Part shown: in pieces, positions 19,245-29,224 of the stretch
Layout of the letters: each line of letters opens with the position of its first letter
How positions within the stretch are numbered: position 1 is the first letter of the stretch
DNA from: Siccirubricoccus deserti
GTDB taxonomy: Bacteria; Pseudomonadota; Alphaproteobacteria; Acetobacterales; Acetobacteraceae
Length of the DNA: 64,000 nucleotides
NCBI RefSeq assembly: GCF_014283215.1
Contig: NZ_JACOMF010000019.1
Location: 1-64,000 of the forward strand
Direction of reading: 5' to 3'
Made by a program: the position numbers and the translations under genes
The notes under the pieces: model-generated
What the model was told of the DNA's origin: nothing
The model's database searches: none
Seen by the model: the letters and a program-made list of their open reading frames with translations, nothing else

Positions 19245-20100
19245 CCTCCCCTCCGGTGCGGCCCTGGCCTCGCGCTGGCCGGATCTGCGCAAGCGGGCGC
19301 TCTCGGCGGCGCTGCTGGTGCCGGCGGCGGTGCTCTGCATCTGGTTGGGCGCCGAGGCCTGGACCGCGCTGATGGCGGCCGCGGTCGCCGTGCTGGCCTG
19401 GGAATGGGTGCGGCTCTGCGGCTTCTCCACCCGCCGGCTGCCGGGCATGGCGGTCCCGCTGCTGGTGCTGGCCGCCGGCACCCTGGCGGTGGGCGATGCC
19501 TGGTGGCCGGCGATCCTCCTGCTTGGCCTCGGTGCCGTCGCGGTATGGGGGCTGGCCCGCCCGCCATTGCTGCGCCAGGCGGTGCCGGGCTTCTGGCTGG
19601 GCTTCGGCGTGGTCTACATCGGCTTGGCCGGGCTGGCGCTGATCCATCTGCGCGGCGATGCCGGGGCCGGGCTGCGCAACGTGCTGTTCCTGTTCCTGGT
19701 GGTCTGGTCCAGCGACATCGGCGCCTATCTCGCCGGGCGGCGGTTCGGCGGGCCGAAGCTTGCGGTGAGGATCTCGCCCAACAAGACCTGGTCAGGGGCG
19801 GCCGGCGGGCTGCTCTCCGCCGTGGCGGTCGGGCTGGCGGCGGCGTATGTGATGGAGCCCGCCGGATCGGCGCCGCCCCTGGCCGGGGTGGTGCTGGTCG
19901 CGGTGGTGCTCGGGCTTCTGGCGCAGGCGGGCGACTTGTTTGAAAGCTGGATCAAGCGGCGCTTCCACGTGAAGGACACCTCCGCGCTCATTCCCGGTCA
20001 TGGCGGGTTGCTTGACCGGCTGGACGGGGTGCTCTCGGCAGCGCCGGCGGCGGCATTGCTCGGCGTGTTGCTCGGACCTGGGGAATCATTATGGAAGTGA
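19228..20100 (+). CDS. cdsA: phosphatidate cytidylyltransferase
   Basis: The 290-residue membrane enzyme makes CDP-diacylglycerol, the precursor of all phospholipids. About eight hydrophobic spans are present. The family signature is near the C-terminus: SPNKTWSGAAGG, then KRRFHVKDTS and PGHGGLLDRLDG. It starts with GTG inside uppS and ends inside dxr, so the three genes are translationally linked. Confidence 0.95.
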   Translation: MPGPASLPSGAALASRWPDLRKRALSAALLVPAAVLCIWLGAEAWTALMAAAVAVLAWEWVRLCGFSTRRLPGMAVPLLVLAAGTLAVGDAWWPAILLLGLGAVAVWGLARPPLLRQAVPGFWLGFGVVYIGLAGLALIHLRGDAGAGLRNVLFLFLVVWSSDIGAYLAGRRFGGPKLAVRISPNKTWSGAAGGLLSAVAVGLAAAYVMEPAGSAPPLAGVVLVAVVLGLLAQAGDLFESWIKRRFHVKDTSALIPGHGGLLDRLDGVLSAAPAAALLGVLLGPGESLWK

Positions 20101-21323
20101 TGCAGGCCGACGCACGCCCCGAGGGGCCCTCCTGGACCCCGGCGCCCGCTGCTGGCCGGCCACGCCGGCTGACCATCCTCGGCAGCACCGGCTCGGTCGG
20201 CCGCAGCACCCTGGCGCTGGTCGAGGCCGCTGCCCCCGGCACCTTCGCGATCGAGGCGCTGGTCGCCGGCCGCGACGTGGCGGCGCTCGCTGCCCAGGCC
20301 AAGGCCTTCCGCGCCCGCCTCGCCGTGGTCGCCGACCCGGCGGCGCATGCCGCGCTGCGGGAGGCGCTCGCCGGCACCGGGATCGAGACCGCCGCGGGCC
20401 CCGAGGCGGTGATCGAGGCCGCCGCCCGCCCGGCCGACTGGACCATGGCGGCGATCGTCGGCGCTGCCGGGCTGCGCTCCACCCTGGCGGCCCTGCATCG
20501 CGGCGGCACCGTCGCCATTGCCAACAAGGAAAGCCTGGTCTGCGCCGGGGAAATCGTGCTGGCCGCCGCCGCCCGCTCCGGCGCCCTGCTGCTGCCGGTG
20601 GACAGCGAGCACAACGCCATCTTCCAGGCGCTCGACGCCCGCGACCCGGCGGCGATTGAGAAGATCGTGCTGACCGCCTCGGGTGGGCCGTTCCGCACCG
20701 CCGACTGGGCCACCATGCGGGCGGCGACGCCGGAGCAGGCGGTGCGCCATCCGGTGTGGTCGATGGGCGCCAAGATCAGCGTCGATTCGGCCACCATGAT
20801 GAACAAGGGTCTCGAGCTGATCGAGGCGGCCCGGCTGTTCCCGGTACCCGAGGCGCGGATCGAGGTGCTGATCCACCCGCAATCCACCGTCCACGGCCTG
20901 GTGCAGTACACCGACGGCTCGGTGCTGGCGCAGCTCGGCACGCCGGACATGCGCACCCCGATCGCCCATTGCCTGGCTTGGCCAGCGCGGATGGCGGTGA
21001 CCTTGCCGCGCCTCGACCTCGCCACGCTCGGCCGGCTGGAATTCTCGGCGCCCGATCCGGTGCGCTTCCCGGCCCTGCGGCTCTGCCGGGCGGCACTACA
21101 GGCGGGTGGCGGCGCGCCGGCGGTGCTCAGCGCGGCGAATGAGGTCGCGGTGGCCCTGTTCCTCGGCCGCCGGCTCGGCTTCCTTGAGATTGCCGCGGTG
21201 GTCGACGAGACCTTGCAGCGCCTCGGCAGCCCCGCGGTGGAAGGGCTGGAAGCGGTGCTGGCGCTGGATGATGTGGCGCGGGTCGAAGCCAGGCGGATCG
21301 CCGCCCGCCGGGCTGCAGCCTAA
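20091..21323 (+). CDS. dxr: 1-deoxy-D-xylulose 5-phosphate reductoisomerase
   Basis: The 410-residue enzyme makes 2-C-methyl-D-erythritol 4-phosphate, the committed step of the non-mevalonate isoprenoid pathway that feeds UppS. The NADPH site is LGSTGSVGRSTL, slightly inside the N-terminus. IANKESLVCAG and PVDSEHNAIFQ carry substrate and metal contacts. An extra 22 or so residues precede the NADPH motif. It overlaps cdsA by ten bases. Confidence 0.96.
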   Translation: MEVMQADARPEGPSWTPAPAAGRPRRLTILGSTGSVGRSTLALVEAAAPGTFAIEALVAGRDVAALAAQAKAFRARLAVVADPAAHAALREALAGTGIETAAGPEAVIEAAARPADWTMAAIVGAAGLRSTLAALHRGGTVAIANKESLVCAGEIVLAAAARSGALLLPVDSEHNAIFQALDARDPAAIEKIVLTASGGPFRTADWATMRAATPEQAVRHPVWSMGAKISVDSATMMNKGLELIEAARLFPVPEARIEVLIHPQSTVHGLVQYTDGSVLAQLGTPDMRTPIAHCLAWPARMAVTLPRLDLATLGRLEFSAPDPVRFPALRLCRAALQAGGGAPAVLSAANEVAVALFLGRRLGFLEIAAVVDETLQRLGSPAVEGLEAVLALDDVARVEARRIAARRAAA

Positions 21324-21330
21324 GGCCGTA

Positions 21331-21351
21331 GCCGGCGCCGCCCGCGCCGGC
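21331..21351 (+). promoter_or_regulatory. hairpin between dxr and rseP
   Basis: GCCGGCGC (21331-21338) pairs with 21344-21351 around a CGCCC loop, eight bases after the dxr stop. It could be a weak terminator or processing site in the 186-base gap before rseP. Confidence 0.35.
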
Positions 21352-21509
21352 AGGCGGGGCTCGGCGCGCGGTGTCGCGCGCATCGGCTTGTCTGGGTGAG
21401 CGGACGACGCCACCTGTAAGGTCCGGCACAGGCCGCCCGTGCCTCGCAGCGCATTCGGCCGGCGAAACCGATGATCCCGGCCTGAGCGGCCGTTGTTGAG
21501 GAGAGAACC

Positions 21510-22643
21510 TTGGAGCTGTTCGGGACGCTGTGGAACCTGCTGCCGGCCCTGCCGCGCACGCTGCTTGCCTTCGCGGTCGTGCTCGGCGTGCTGGTGTTCA
21601 TCCATGAGCTTGGCCACTACCTCGCGGCCCGTTGGCGCGGCGTGCATGTCGATGCCTTCGCGATCGGTTTCGGCCGGTCGGTCTGGCACACGACCGACCG
21701 CCGCGGCACCGAATGGCGGATTGGCTGGATTCCGCTCGGCGGCTACGTGAAGCTGCATGGGCAGGAGACGCCGGCGGATGCGACGCCGGAGCAGCGCGCC
21801 GCCTGGCGTCCGGGCCAGACCTTCCATGAGAAGCCGGTCGGCAGTCGGGCCATTGTGGTGGTGGCCGGGCCGGTGGCGAATTTCCTGCTGGCGATCCTGC
21901 TGTTCGCCGGGCTCTACGCCACCATCGGCCAGCCGGTGAACGATGCGCGGGAGGCGACGGTGATCAGCCGCGTCAATCCGGACTCCGCCGCGGCACGGGC
22001 CGGGCTGGAGCCTGGTGACCGCATCCTGGCGCTGGACGCAGCGCCGGTCAGCCGCTTCGAGGAGGTGCAGCGCCACATCCAGCCACGCGCCGGCCAGCCG
22101 GTGGAACTGCGGCTGGAACGCGACGGCGCCGAGATCACGCTCCGCGCCGTGCCGGAGCCCGGACCGAGCGGCAATGGCATGCTCGGCATCCTCGGCGGCG
22201 GCACCCGGTTCGAGCGGCTCGGCCTGGGCGCTGCGCTGGTCGCCGGGGCGGAGCAGACTGCGAGCATCACCTGGCAGACATTGGTCGGAGTCGGTGAGAT
22301 GCTGGTCGGGCAGCGCAGCGCCAAGGAGCTGGGCGGGCCGATTCGCATTGCCGAAGTGTCAGGCGAGGCCGCTTCGCTTGGCATCGTGCCGCTGGTCAAC
22401 CTTATGGCGCTGCTGTCCGTCAGCCTTGGCCTGCTGAATCTTTTCCCCATCCCGCTGCTGGATGGCGGGCATCTGGTGTTCTATGCGGCTGAGGCGATCC
22501 GTGGTCGGCCGCTGCCGCCAAAGGCGCAGGAATATGGCTTCCGGGCTGGCTTCGCTTTGCTGGTGACGCTGTTCCTCTTCGCGTCCTGGAACGACATCGC
22601 GCATGGCGCGATCGGCAAGTGGGTGGCCGGGCTGGTCGGCTGA
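21510..22643 (+). CDS. rseP: site-2 intramembrane zinc protease RseP
   Basis: The 377-residue inner-membrane protease of the M50 family trims signal peptides or anti-sigma factors. HELGH in the first span carries the two zinc His residues and the catalytic Glu. A single PDZ domain (about residues 140-215) follows, and the LLNLFPIPLLDGGH motif near the C-terminus supplies the third ligand. E. coli RseP has two PDZ domains, so this is the shorter alphaproteobacterial form. The TTG start at 21510 follows GAGGAGAG. It is placed before bamA as in most relatives. Confidence 0.95.
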   Translation: MELFGTLWNLLPALPRTLLAFAVVLGVLVFIHELGHYLAARWRGVHVDAFAIGFGRSVWHTTDRRGTEWRIGWIPLGGYVKLHGQETPADATPEQRAAWRPGQTFHEKPVGSRAIVVVAGPVANFLLAILLFAGLYATIGQPVNDAREATVISRVNPDSAAARAGLEPGDRILALDAAPVSRFEEVQRHIQPRAGQPVELRLERDGAEITLRAVPEPGPSGNGMLGILGGGTRFERLGLGAALVAGAEQTASITWQTLVGVGEMLVGQRSAKELGGPIRIAEVSGEAASLGIVPLVNLMALLSVSLGLLNLFPIPLLDGGHLVFYAAEAIRGRPLPPKAQEYGFRAGFALLVTLFLFASWNDIAHGAIGKWVAGLVG

Positions 22644-22768
22644 GACCAGTGGCAGGCTTGTCGCACTGCCGCCTGCTGCGGTGCACCGAGCAGTGCGGGG
22701 GTGGCGGCGCGGGGGGGGTGCGGCTATTCTCCGCGCCGCCCGCGATACGCAGAAGGCCACGGCATCCC

Positions 22769-25102
22769 TTGTCTCCCTCCTCTCGAGTCCTGCTGCTTGC
22801 CGTCGCCTGCCTGGCGCCGGGCCTGCTCCCCTCCACCGCCGAGGCTCAGCCTCGGCCGCGCACACCACCGCGCGCCACCGCGCCGGCAGCGCCCGCCGGG
22901 GTGGTCACCGCCATCGAGGTGCGGGGCAACCAGCGAATCGAGGCGGAGACCGTCCGGTCCTACATGGTGCTGCAGCCAGGGGACGCCTATGATCCGGACC
23001 GGCTCGACCGCAGCCTGAAGGCGCTGTTCGCAACCGGGCTGTTCCGCGACGTGCAGATGCGCCGCGACGGCGGCACCATCCTCGTCGAGGTCGCCGAGAA
23101 CCCGATCGTCAACCGTGTGGCCTTCGAGGGCAACCGGAAGATCTCCGACGACGTGCTGCGCGGCGAGGTACAGATGCGCGGCCGGGCGGTGTTCACCACC
23201 CAGGCAGTGCAATCCGACCGACAGCGGATCCAGGAGCTCTATGCCCGACGCGGCCGCTTCGCCGCGGCGGTCGAGCCGAAGATCATCCAGCTCGACCAGA
23301 ATCGCGTCGACGTGGTGTACGAGATCCAGGAAGGCGAGGCGGCGCTGATCGCTCGTATCAACTTCGTCGGCAACAGCGCCTATGGCGACAGCCGGCTGAA
23401 GGAAGTGGTGGCCACCAAGGAGCAGGCCTGGTACCGGATCTTCTCCTCCTCCGACCAGTTCGACCCGGAACGCCTGTCCTTCGACCGCGAGCTGCTGCGC
23501 CGCTTCTATCTGCGCAACGGCTATGCCGATGTGCAGGTGACCAATGCCACCGCCGAACTGGCGCCCGACCGCACCGGCTTCTTCGTCACCTACACCATCG
23601 ACGAGGGCGCCCGGTACCGCATCGGCGCGGTGAACCTCGTCTCCAACCTGCGCAACCTCGATGCCGAGGCGATGCGCGGGCTGGTGCAGGTCGAGGAGGG
23701 CGACTGGTACGATGGCGATCTGGTGGAGCGGGCGGCGCAGGCGTTGCAGGACGCCGCCAACCTGCGCGGCTTCCCCTTCGTCGACGTGCAGCCGCGGATC
23801 CAGCGTAATCGCGAGGACAGGCGCGTCGACCTGACCTTCGAGATCAACGAGGCGCCGCGGGTCTTCGTCGAGCGCATTGAGATCAACGGCAACACCCGCA
23901 CCCAGGACCGCGTCATCCGCCGCGAATTCCGCCTGGCCGAGGGCGATGCCTTCAACGCCGCGCAGATCCGCCGCAGCCGGCAGCGGCTGCGCGACATCGG
24001 CTATTTCTCCGATGTCCAGATCGCCTCCGCGCCGGGCTCGGCGCCCGACCGCGCGGTGCTCAACACCCAGGTGGTGGAGCGGGCGACCGGCGAGGTCTCG
24101 CTCGGCGGCGGCTACTCGACGGATGCCGGCATGCTGGCCGACGTCGGCCTGCGCGAGCGCAACCTGCTCGGCACCGGCATCGATGCCCGCATCAACGGCA
24201 CGCTGGCGCAGCGCCGCAGCCAGCTCGATTTCTCGGTAACCGACCCCTACTTCCTCGATCGCAACCTGGCCGCTGGCCTCGACATCTTCTACCTGCAGCG
24301 GAACCTGCTCAGCATTGCCTCCTATCGGGAGCGGCGGGCAGGATTCGCCGTCCGCGCCGGCTACGCCTTCAACGAGCGTCTGCGGCAGACCTGGGCCTAT
24401 ACCCTCACCAACCGTGAGATCTACGATATTTCGACCAGTGCCTCGAGGTTCATCACCGAACAGCAGGGCACCACGCTGCTGTCGCAGCTCGGCCAGACCC
24501 TGACCTACGACTTCCGCGACTCCATCATCGATCCGCGGCGCGGCGGCGTGCTGCGGCTCGGCACCGATTTCGCCGGCCTCGGTGGCGATGTCGCCTATCT
24601 GCGGGTGCGCCTCGATGGCAGCTACTTCATTCCCTTCGAGCAGATGCTCGGCGACCCGGATTACGTCCTCTCGCTGTCGGGCAGCGTCGGCTACCTTGAA
24701 TCGCTGTTCAACAAGACGGACCGGGTGATCGACCGCTTCTTCCTGGGTGGCGAGAACCTGCGCGGCTTCCGCATCGCCGGCGCCGGGCCGCGCGACATCA
24801 ACACCTCGGACAGCCTGGGCGGCCGGTTTCTCTGGACCCAGAGCACGGAAATGCGCTTCCCGCTGCCGTTGCCGGCCGAGCTTGGCCTGATCGGCCGCGC
24901 CTTCGTCGATGTCGGCGCGCTGTCGCAATCGTCCTCGGGCCCCGAGGTGCGGGACGACGGTGCGCCGCGAGTCGGTGCCGGTGTCGGCATCTCCTGGCGC
25001 AGCCCCTTCGGCCTGATCAACATCGACATGGCCCAGGCGGTCGTGAAGAAGTCCTATGACGAGACGCAGTTCTTCCGCTTCGGCTTCGGCACCCGCTTCT
25101 GA
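22769..25102 (+). CDS. bamA: outer membrane protein assembly factor BamA
   Basis: The mature protein has five POTRA repeats followed by a 16-strand barrel and ends in FGFGTRF, the C-terminal aromatic pattern of outer-membrane barrels. It folds and inserts barrel proteins. I choose the TTG at 22769 (777 residues) because it places a normal signal peptide, SRVLLLAVACLAPGLLPSTAEA, at the start. The open frame runs 50 codons further back with implausible sequence. GENLRGF near residue 668 is the VRGF-like lid motif. Confidence 0.95.
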   Translation: MSPSSRVLLLAVACLAPGLLPSTAEAQPRPRTPPRATAPAAPAGVVTAIEVRGNQRIEAETVRSYMVLQPGDAYDPDRLDRSLKALFATGLFRDVQMRRDGGTILVEVAENPIVNRVAFEGNRKISDDVLRGEVQMRGRAVFTTQAVQSDRQRIQELYARRGRFAAAVEPKIIQLDQNRVDVVYEIQEGEAALIARINFVGNSAYGDSRLKEVVATKEQAWYRIFSSSDQFDPERLSFDRELLRRFYLRNGYADVQVTNATAELAPDRTGFFVTYTIDEGARYRIGAVNLVSNLRNLDAEAMRGLVQVEEGDWYDGDLVERAAQALQDAANLRGFPFVDVQPRIQRNREDRRVDLTFEINEAPRVFVERIEINGNTRTQDRVIRREFRLAEGDAFNAAQIRRSRQRLRDIGYFSDVQIASAPGSAPDRAVLNTQVVERATGEVSLGGGYSTDAGMLADVGLRERNLLGTGIDARINGTLAQRRSQLDFSVTDPYFLDRNLAAGLDIFYLQRNLLSIASYRERRAGFAVRAGYAFNERLRQTWAYTLTNREIYDISTSASRFITEQQGTTLLSQLGQTLTYDFRDSIIDPRRGGVLRLGTDFAGLGGDVAYLRVRLDGSYFIPFEQMLGDPDYVLSLSGSVGYLESLFNKTDRVIDRFFLGGENLRGFRIAGAGPRDINTSDSLGGRFLWTQSTEMRFPLPLPAELGLIGRAFVDVGALSQSSSGPEVRDDGAPRVGAGVGISWRSPFGLINIDMAQAVVKKSYDETQFFRFGFGTRF

Positions 25103-25122
25103 CCTTCGGGATTCCCTTGCAT

Positions 25123-25917
25123 ATGCCAGTCTTCCGCCAAGCGCGCCGTTCGGCCCTCGCTGCTTCCACCATCCTGATGGGAGCGTTCGCCGCGGTGCCG
25201 GCCGGGGCGCAGCAGGGGCAGAGCCCCGAATGGTTCGTGCCGAACCAGGGCCAGGGCCGCGCGCCGGCCCAGGCCCAGCCGTCCCGGCCGCAGCAGCGCC
25301 CGCCACAGCAACAGCAGCGCCCCGCCACCGAGGCGCCGGCGCCGTTGCCGCCGGGCCAGAAGCCGCCTGAGGCGGTCATCGGCATCGTCGACGTGCCGGA
25401 GATCCAGCGCGTCTCCACCGCCTTCAACCAGGTGCGCGAGGAGATCGAGAAGCGGCGCGAGAAGCTGAACGCCGACCTGCAGCGGGAGCAGGCGCGCTGG
25501 CGCGAGGAGCAGACCGGCCTCGCCAACCAGCGCGCCAGCCTGCCGCCCGACCAGCTCCGCCAGCGGGAGCGCGACCTGCAGGATCGCATCACCGACAGCC
25601 AGCGCATCTTCCGCGAGCGCAGCCGGGCGATCGAGCAGGCGGCGCAGCAGGCGCTGGCCGAGATCGAGCAGGGGCTCGGTTCGGTCATCCGCCAGGTGGC
25701 GGCCAGCCGGAAGGTGAATCTGGTGCTGCCGCGGCCGCTGGTGATCTTCAACGACCCGGCCTTCGATCTGACCGAGGAGGTGGCGAGCCAGTTCAATCGG
25801 GCGTTGCGCAGCGTCACCCTGGCGCCGGAACAGACTGGCGAGGCGCCTGCCGCAGCCGCTCCCGCCGCGGCGCCTGCCCGGCCGTCGGCGCCCGCCCCGG
25901 CCGCGCCCAGGCGCTGA
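25123..25917 (+). CDS. skp: OmpH/Skp-family periplasmic chaperone
   Basis: The 264-residue protein has a signal peptide ending near AVPAGAQ, then an unusual 45-residue Pro/Gln-rich linker, then IGIVDVPEIQRVSTAFNQV, the start of the Skp fold. A long charged coiled coil (about residues 105-195) forms the tentacles that hold unfolded outer-membrane proteins. The tail is Ala/Pro-rich. Position between bamA and lpxD is the classical one. A TTG two codons upstream could also start it. Confidence 0.88.
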   Translation: MPVFRQARRSALAASTILMGAFAAVPAGAQQGQSPEWFVPNQGQGRAPAQAQPSRPQQRPPQQQQRPATEAPAPLPPGQKPPEAVIGIVDVPEIQRVSTAFNQVREEIEKRREKLNADLQREQARWREEQTGLANQRASLPPDQLRQRERDLQDRITDSQRIFRERSRAIEQAAQQALAEIEQGLGSVIRQVAASRKVNLVLPRPLVIFNDPAFDLTEEVASQFNRALRSVTLAPEQTGEAPAAAAPAAAPARPSAPAPAAPRR

Positions 25918-25927
25918 ACGGCGCGCT

Positions 25928-26956
25928 GTGGCCGCGGATTCCCGCTTCTTCGCCTGTACCGGGCCGCAGCGGCTGGCCGATGTCGCCGCCGCCGCGGGCG
26001 GCAGCTTCACCGGCGATGGCGAACGCCGCTTCACCGGCGTCGGCCCGCTGCGGAGCGCCGGCCCGGATGAGGTGAGCTTCCTCGACAACCGGCGCTATGC
26101 CGCGCAGCTGGCCGAAACCAAGGCCGGCGCGGTGGTGCTGATGGCCGATGTTGCGGCGCAGGTGCCGTCGGGCACCGTCGCCATCGTCACCGCCACCCCC
26201 TATCTCGGCTTCGCCCGGGTCGCCGCGCTGTTCCATCCGGCGCCGGTGGCGAGGCCCGGCATCCACCCGACAGCGGTGATCGGCGCCGGTGCCAGAGTCT
26301 CGCCGGAGGCCGAGATCGGCCCCTATGCGGTGATCGGCGATGGGGCCGAGATCGGCGCCGGCTGCATCATCGGCCCGCATGCCGTGGTCGGCCCCGGCGT
26401 GGTGCTCGGCCCGCGCTGCCGGCTGCATGCCCATGCCAGCGTCAGCCATGCCATGCTCGGTGCCGGGGTGGTGCTGCACCCGGGGGCGCGGGTGGGGCAG
26501 GAAGGTTTCGGCTTCGCGCCAACCCCAACCGGTGATTTCGAGACCATGCCGCAACTCGGCCGCGTGTTGCTGGGCGATAGGGTCGAGGTCGGCGCCAACA
26601 GCTGCATCGATCGCGGCAGCCAGGGCGATACCGTATTCGGCCGGGGCAGCCGGCTCGACAATCTGGTCCAGATCGGGCACAACGTGCGCGCTGGCCGGGG
26701 CTGCATTGTGGTCGGGCAGGCAGGCATCTCCGGTTCCGCCGTCCTGGGCGATTACGTCCAGATGGGGGCACAGGCGGGTATCGCCGGGCATCTGCAGATC
26801 GGCGCCGGGGCGCGGATCGGGGCCCAGGCCGGCGTCATGAACGATGTCCCCGCGAAGACCGACGTCATCGGCAGCCCAGCCTGGCCAGTGCGGGAGTTTT
26901 GGCGCGCTATCGCCGGCCTGCGCCGGCTCGGCGGAAAGCAAGGAAAGACCGGCTAG
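25928..26956 (+). CDS. lpxD: UDP-3-O-(3-hydroxyacyl)glucosamine N-acyltransferase
   Basis: The 342-residue trimeric enzyme adds the second acyl chain in lipid A synthesis. The N-terminal uridine-binding domain is followed by many hexapeptide turns of a left-handed beta helix. The catalytic His is in LVQIGHNVRAG. It begins with GTG 10 bases after skp and ends directly against the fabZ ATG. Confidence 0.95.
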   Translation: MAADSRFFACTGPQRLADVAAAAGGSFTGDGERRFTGVGPLRSAGPDEVSFLDNRRYAAQLAETKAGAVVLMADVAAQVPSGTVAIVTATPYLGFARVAALFHPAPVARPGIHPTAVIGAGARVSPEAEIGPYAVIGDGAEIGAGCIIGPHAVVGPGVVLGPRCRLHAHASVSHAMLGAGVVLHPGARVGQEGFGFAPTPTGDFETMPQLGRVLLGDRVEVGANSCIDRGSQGDTVFGRGSRLDNLVQIGHNVRAGRGCIVVGQAGISGSAVLGDYVQMGAQAGIAGHLQIGAGARIGAQAGVMNDVPAKTDVIGSPAWPVREFWRAIAGLRRLGGKQGKTG

Positions 26957-27439
26957 ATGGATTCGCATGAGGCGGGCGGAACCGCCGCTTCGGGTAGCGT
27001 GGAGGCCTTCGACATCGCGCAGATCATGCGCGCCATCCCGCACCGTTTCCCTTTCCTGCTGGTCGACCGCATTGTCGATGTGGTGAAGAACGTCTCCGCC
27101 GTCGGCATCAAGAACGTCTCGATCAACGAGAACTACTTCCAGGGCCATTTCCCCGAGCATCCGGTGATGCCGGGCGTGCTGATCATCGAGAGCATGGCGC
27201 AGACCGCCGCGGTGCTGGTGGTCGAGACGCTGGGGCCGGAAGCGCGCGGCAAGCTGGTCTATTTCATGACCGTCGAGAACGCGAAATTCCGCAAGCCGGT
27301 GGTGCCCGGCGACCAGATGCGCGTGCATGTCGTCAAGGAACGCCAGCGCGGCAATATCTGGAAATTCCACGCCGAGGCCAAGGTGGACGGCAAGGTGGTG
27401 GCCGAAGCCGGCTATGCCGCGATGATCCTCGACCGTTGA
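26957..27439 (+). CDS. fabZ: 3-hydroxyacyl-ACP dehydratase
   Basis: The 160-residue hot-dog enzyme removes water from 3-hydroxyacyl-ACP in fatty-acid elongation and competes with lipid A synthesis for that substrate. [13 protein letters not shown] and [15 protein letters not shown] carry the catalytic His; IIESMAQ carries the partner Glu. The ATG follows the lpxD stop with no gap. Confidence 0.97.
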   Translation: MDSHEAGGTAASGSVEAFDIAQIMRAIPHRFPFLLVDRIVDVVKNVSAVGIKNVSINENYFQGHFPEHPVMPGVLIIESMAQTAAVLVVETLGPEARGKLVYFMTVENAKFRKPVVPGDQMRVHVVKERQRGNIWKFHAEAKVDGKVVAEAGYAAMILDR

Positions 27440-27515
27440 GAGTGCGTGACCGCATGCCCGACCACCATGCTTGCCCTGCCGCAAGGCTGTCCTCCGCCGC
27501 GCAGGCGATGAGGGC

Positions 27516-28358
27516 GTGACCGCGATCCACCCCAGCGCCCAGATCGCCGAGGGTGCCAGCATCGGCGCCGGTGTCCGCATTGGCCCATTCTGCGCCATTG
27601 GCCCGGAGGCGGTGATCGAGGACGGCGCCGAGCTGGTTTCCCACGTCGTGGTCGATGGCGCGACGCGGATCGGTGCCGGGGCGAAGGTGCTGCCCTTCGC
27701 CAGCATCGGCACCCCGCCGCAGGACACCAAGTACAAGGGCGAGCCGACCCGCTGCGAACTCGGCGCCCGCAGCCTGGTGCGGGAAGGCGTCACCATCCAC
27801 CGCGCCTCGGTCGGCGGCGGCGGCGTCACCCGCGTCGGCGCCGGCTGCATGCTGATGGCGCAGGCGCATGTGGCGCATGATTGCATCCTTGGCGATGGTG
27901 TCATCCTCGCCAACAACGTCATGCTCGGCGGCCATGTGCATGTCGGCGATGGCGCCTTCCTCGGCGGCGGCGCGGCGGTGCACCAGACCGTGCGCATTGG
28001 CCGGCTGGCGATGGTCAGCGGCCTCGCCGGGGTGACCAACGATATCCCCCCCTTCGGCTATGTTTTCGGCCTGCCGGCCCGCCTCGTCGGCTTCAACAAG
28101 GTCGGGCTGCTGCGGCGCGGCGCCTCGCGCGACCAGCTGCGGACCCTGCGCCTGGCCAATGCGCTGCTGTTCAAGGACCCCGGCGAGTTTGCCGCCAGGC
28201 TGCAGCAGGCAGCCGAGCGCTGGCCGGATGAGCCGCTGGTGCAGGAGATCATCGCCTTCATCCGCGACCCGGACCGCCGCCGCCAGTTGGTGCGCCCTGG
28301 CCGTATGACCGCGCCCGAGCTTGGCGGGGTCGATGAGGAGAACGGGGAGGGGCAGTGA
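27516..28358 (+). CDS. lpxA: UDP-N-acetylglucosamine acyltransferase
   Basis: The 280-residue left-handed beta-helix trimer starts lipid A synthesis by acylating UDP-GlcNAc. The catalytic His is in QAHVAHDCILGDG, and GEPTRCELG is the usual substrate loop. I start at GTG 27516 (VTAIHPSAQIAEG) because GAGG lies just before it and homologues begin there; an upstream TTG would add 15 residues. It overlaps lpxI as GTGA. Confidence 0.95.
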   Translation: MTAIHPSAQIAEGASIGAGVRIGPFCAIGPEAVIEDGAELVSHVVVDGATRIGAGAKVLPFASIGTPPQDTKYKGEPTRCELGARSLVREGVTIHRASVGGGGVTRVGAGCMLMAQAHVAHDCILGDGVILANNVMLGGHVHVGDGAFLGGGAAVHQTVRIGRLAMVSGLAGVTNDIPPFGYVFGLPARLVGFNKVGLLRRGASRDQLRTLRLANALLFKDPGEFAARLQQAAERWPDEPLVQEIIAFIRDPDRRRQLVRPGRMTAPELGGVDEENGEGQ

Positions 28359-29224
28359 GCCCGGCCGCCGGCCCGCTGGGGCTGATCGCCGGCGGCGGCC
28401 AGATGCCGCTGCGGGTCATTGCCGCGGCACGTGCGGCTGGCCGCGAGGTCTTCGCCGTGGTGGTCGAAGGCTGGGGTGACCCGGAGGATTTCCGCCATGT
28501 GCCGCATGTGGTGGTGCGGGTCGGCGCCGGCGGCTACGCCATCGAACAATTCCGGGCGCATGGCGTCCGCCAGGTCGTCATGTGCGGCCGGGCGCAGCGG
28601 CCTTCCCTGCTGGCGGTGCGGCCGGATGCAGGCATGGCGAAGATGCTGCTGCGGATCGGCAAGGCCGCCTTCCAGGGCGATGACGGGCTGCTGAAGGCTG
28701 CGGTCCGGGTGCTGGAAGAGGATGGCTTCGAGGTTCTGCCCTCTCAGGCCATCGTGCGCGATGCCTTGCCGGAGCCTGGGCTGCTCAGCGCCGCCGCGCC
28801 GGATGCGCGGGCGCGCGAGGATATCCGCCGGGGGATCGCGGTGGTGCGGGCGCTCGGCATGGTCGATGTCGGGCAATGCGCGGTGGTGCAGCAGGGGCTG
28901 GTGCTCGGCGTCGAGGCGATCGAGGGCACCGATGCGCTGCTGGCACGTTGCGCCGGGCTGCGCCGGGACACCCCGGATGGGCAGCGCGATGGGGTGCTGG
29001 TGAAGCTGGTGAAGCCGGGGCAGGATCGCCGGGTGGACCTGCCGACGATCGGCCCGGTGACGGTGGCGGGCGCCGCCGCGGCCGGGCTCGCCGGCATTGC
29101 CATCGAGGCCGGGGGTACCATCGTGGTGGACCGCCCGGCCACAGTCGCCGCGGCGGATGCGGCGGGGCTTTTCCTGATCGCCCTCCGCCCCGAGGAACTC
29201 ACGCCAACGGAGACGAATCCATGA
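28355..29224 (+). CDS. lpxI: UDP-2,3-diacylglucosamine pyrophosphatase LpxI
   Basis: The 289-residue protein is the alphaproteobacterial substitute for LpxH, making lipid X from UDP-diacylglucosamine. It begins with the family pattern [19 protein letters not shown] and later has [17 protein letters not shown] and the C-terminal [16 protein letters not shown] start overlaps the lpxA stop. lpxB, often next in line, is not here; a glyoxalase gene follows with an ATGA overlap. Confidence 0.93.
   Translation: MSPAAGPLGLIAGGGQMPLRVIAAARAAGREVFAVVVEGWGDPEDFRHVPHVVVRVGAGGYAIEQFRAHGVRQVVMCGRAQRPSLLAVRPDAGMAKMLLRIGKAAFQGDDGLLKAAVRVLEEDGFEVLPSQAIVRDALPEPGLLSAAAPDARAREDIRRGIAVVRALGMVDVGQCAVVQQGLVLGVEAIEGTDALLARCAGLRRDTPDGQRDGVLVKLVKPGQDRRVDLPTIGPVTVAGAAAAGLAGIAIEAGGTIVVDRPATVAAADAAGLFLIALRPEELTPTETNP

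Noticed and set aside
22724-25306. 860-codon minus-strand frame opposite bamA
   Set aside because: Mirror frame of a definite bamA gene; composition is that of an antisense shadow, with no motif or ribosome site.
25814-28039. 741-codon minus-strand frame opposite lpxD, fabZ and lpxA
   Set aside because: Hexapeptide repeats in lpxD and lpxA create a regular antisense frame; no independent coding evidence.
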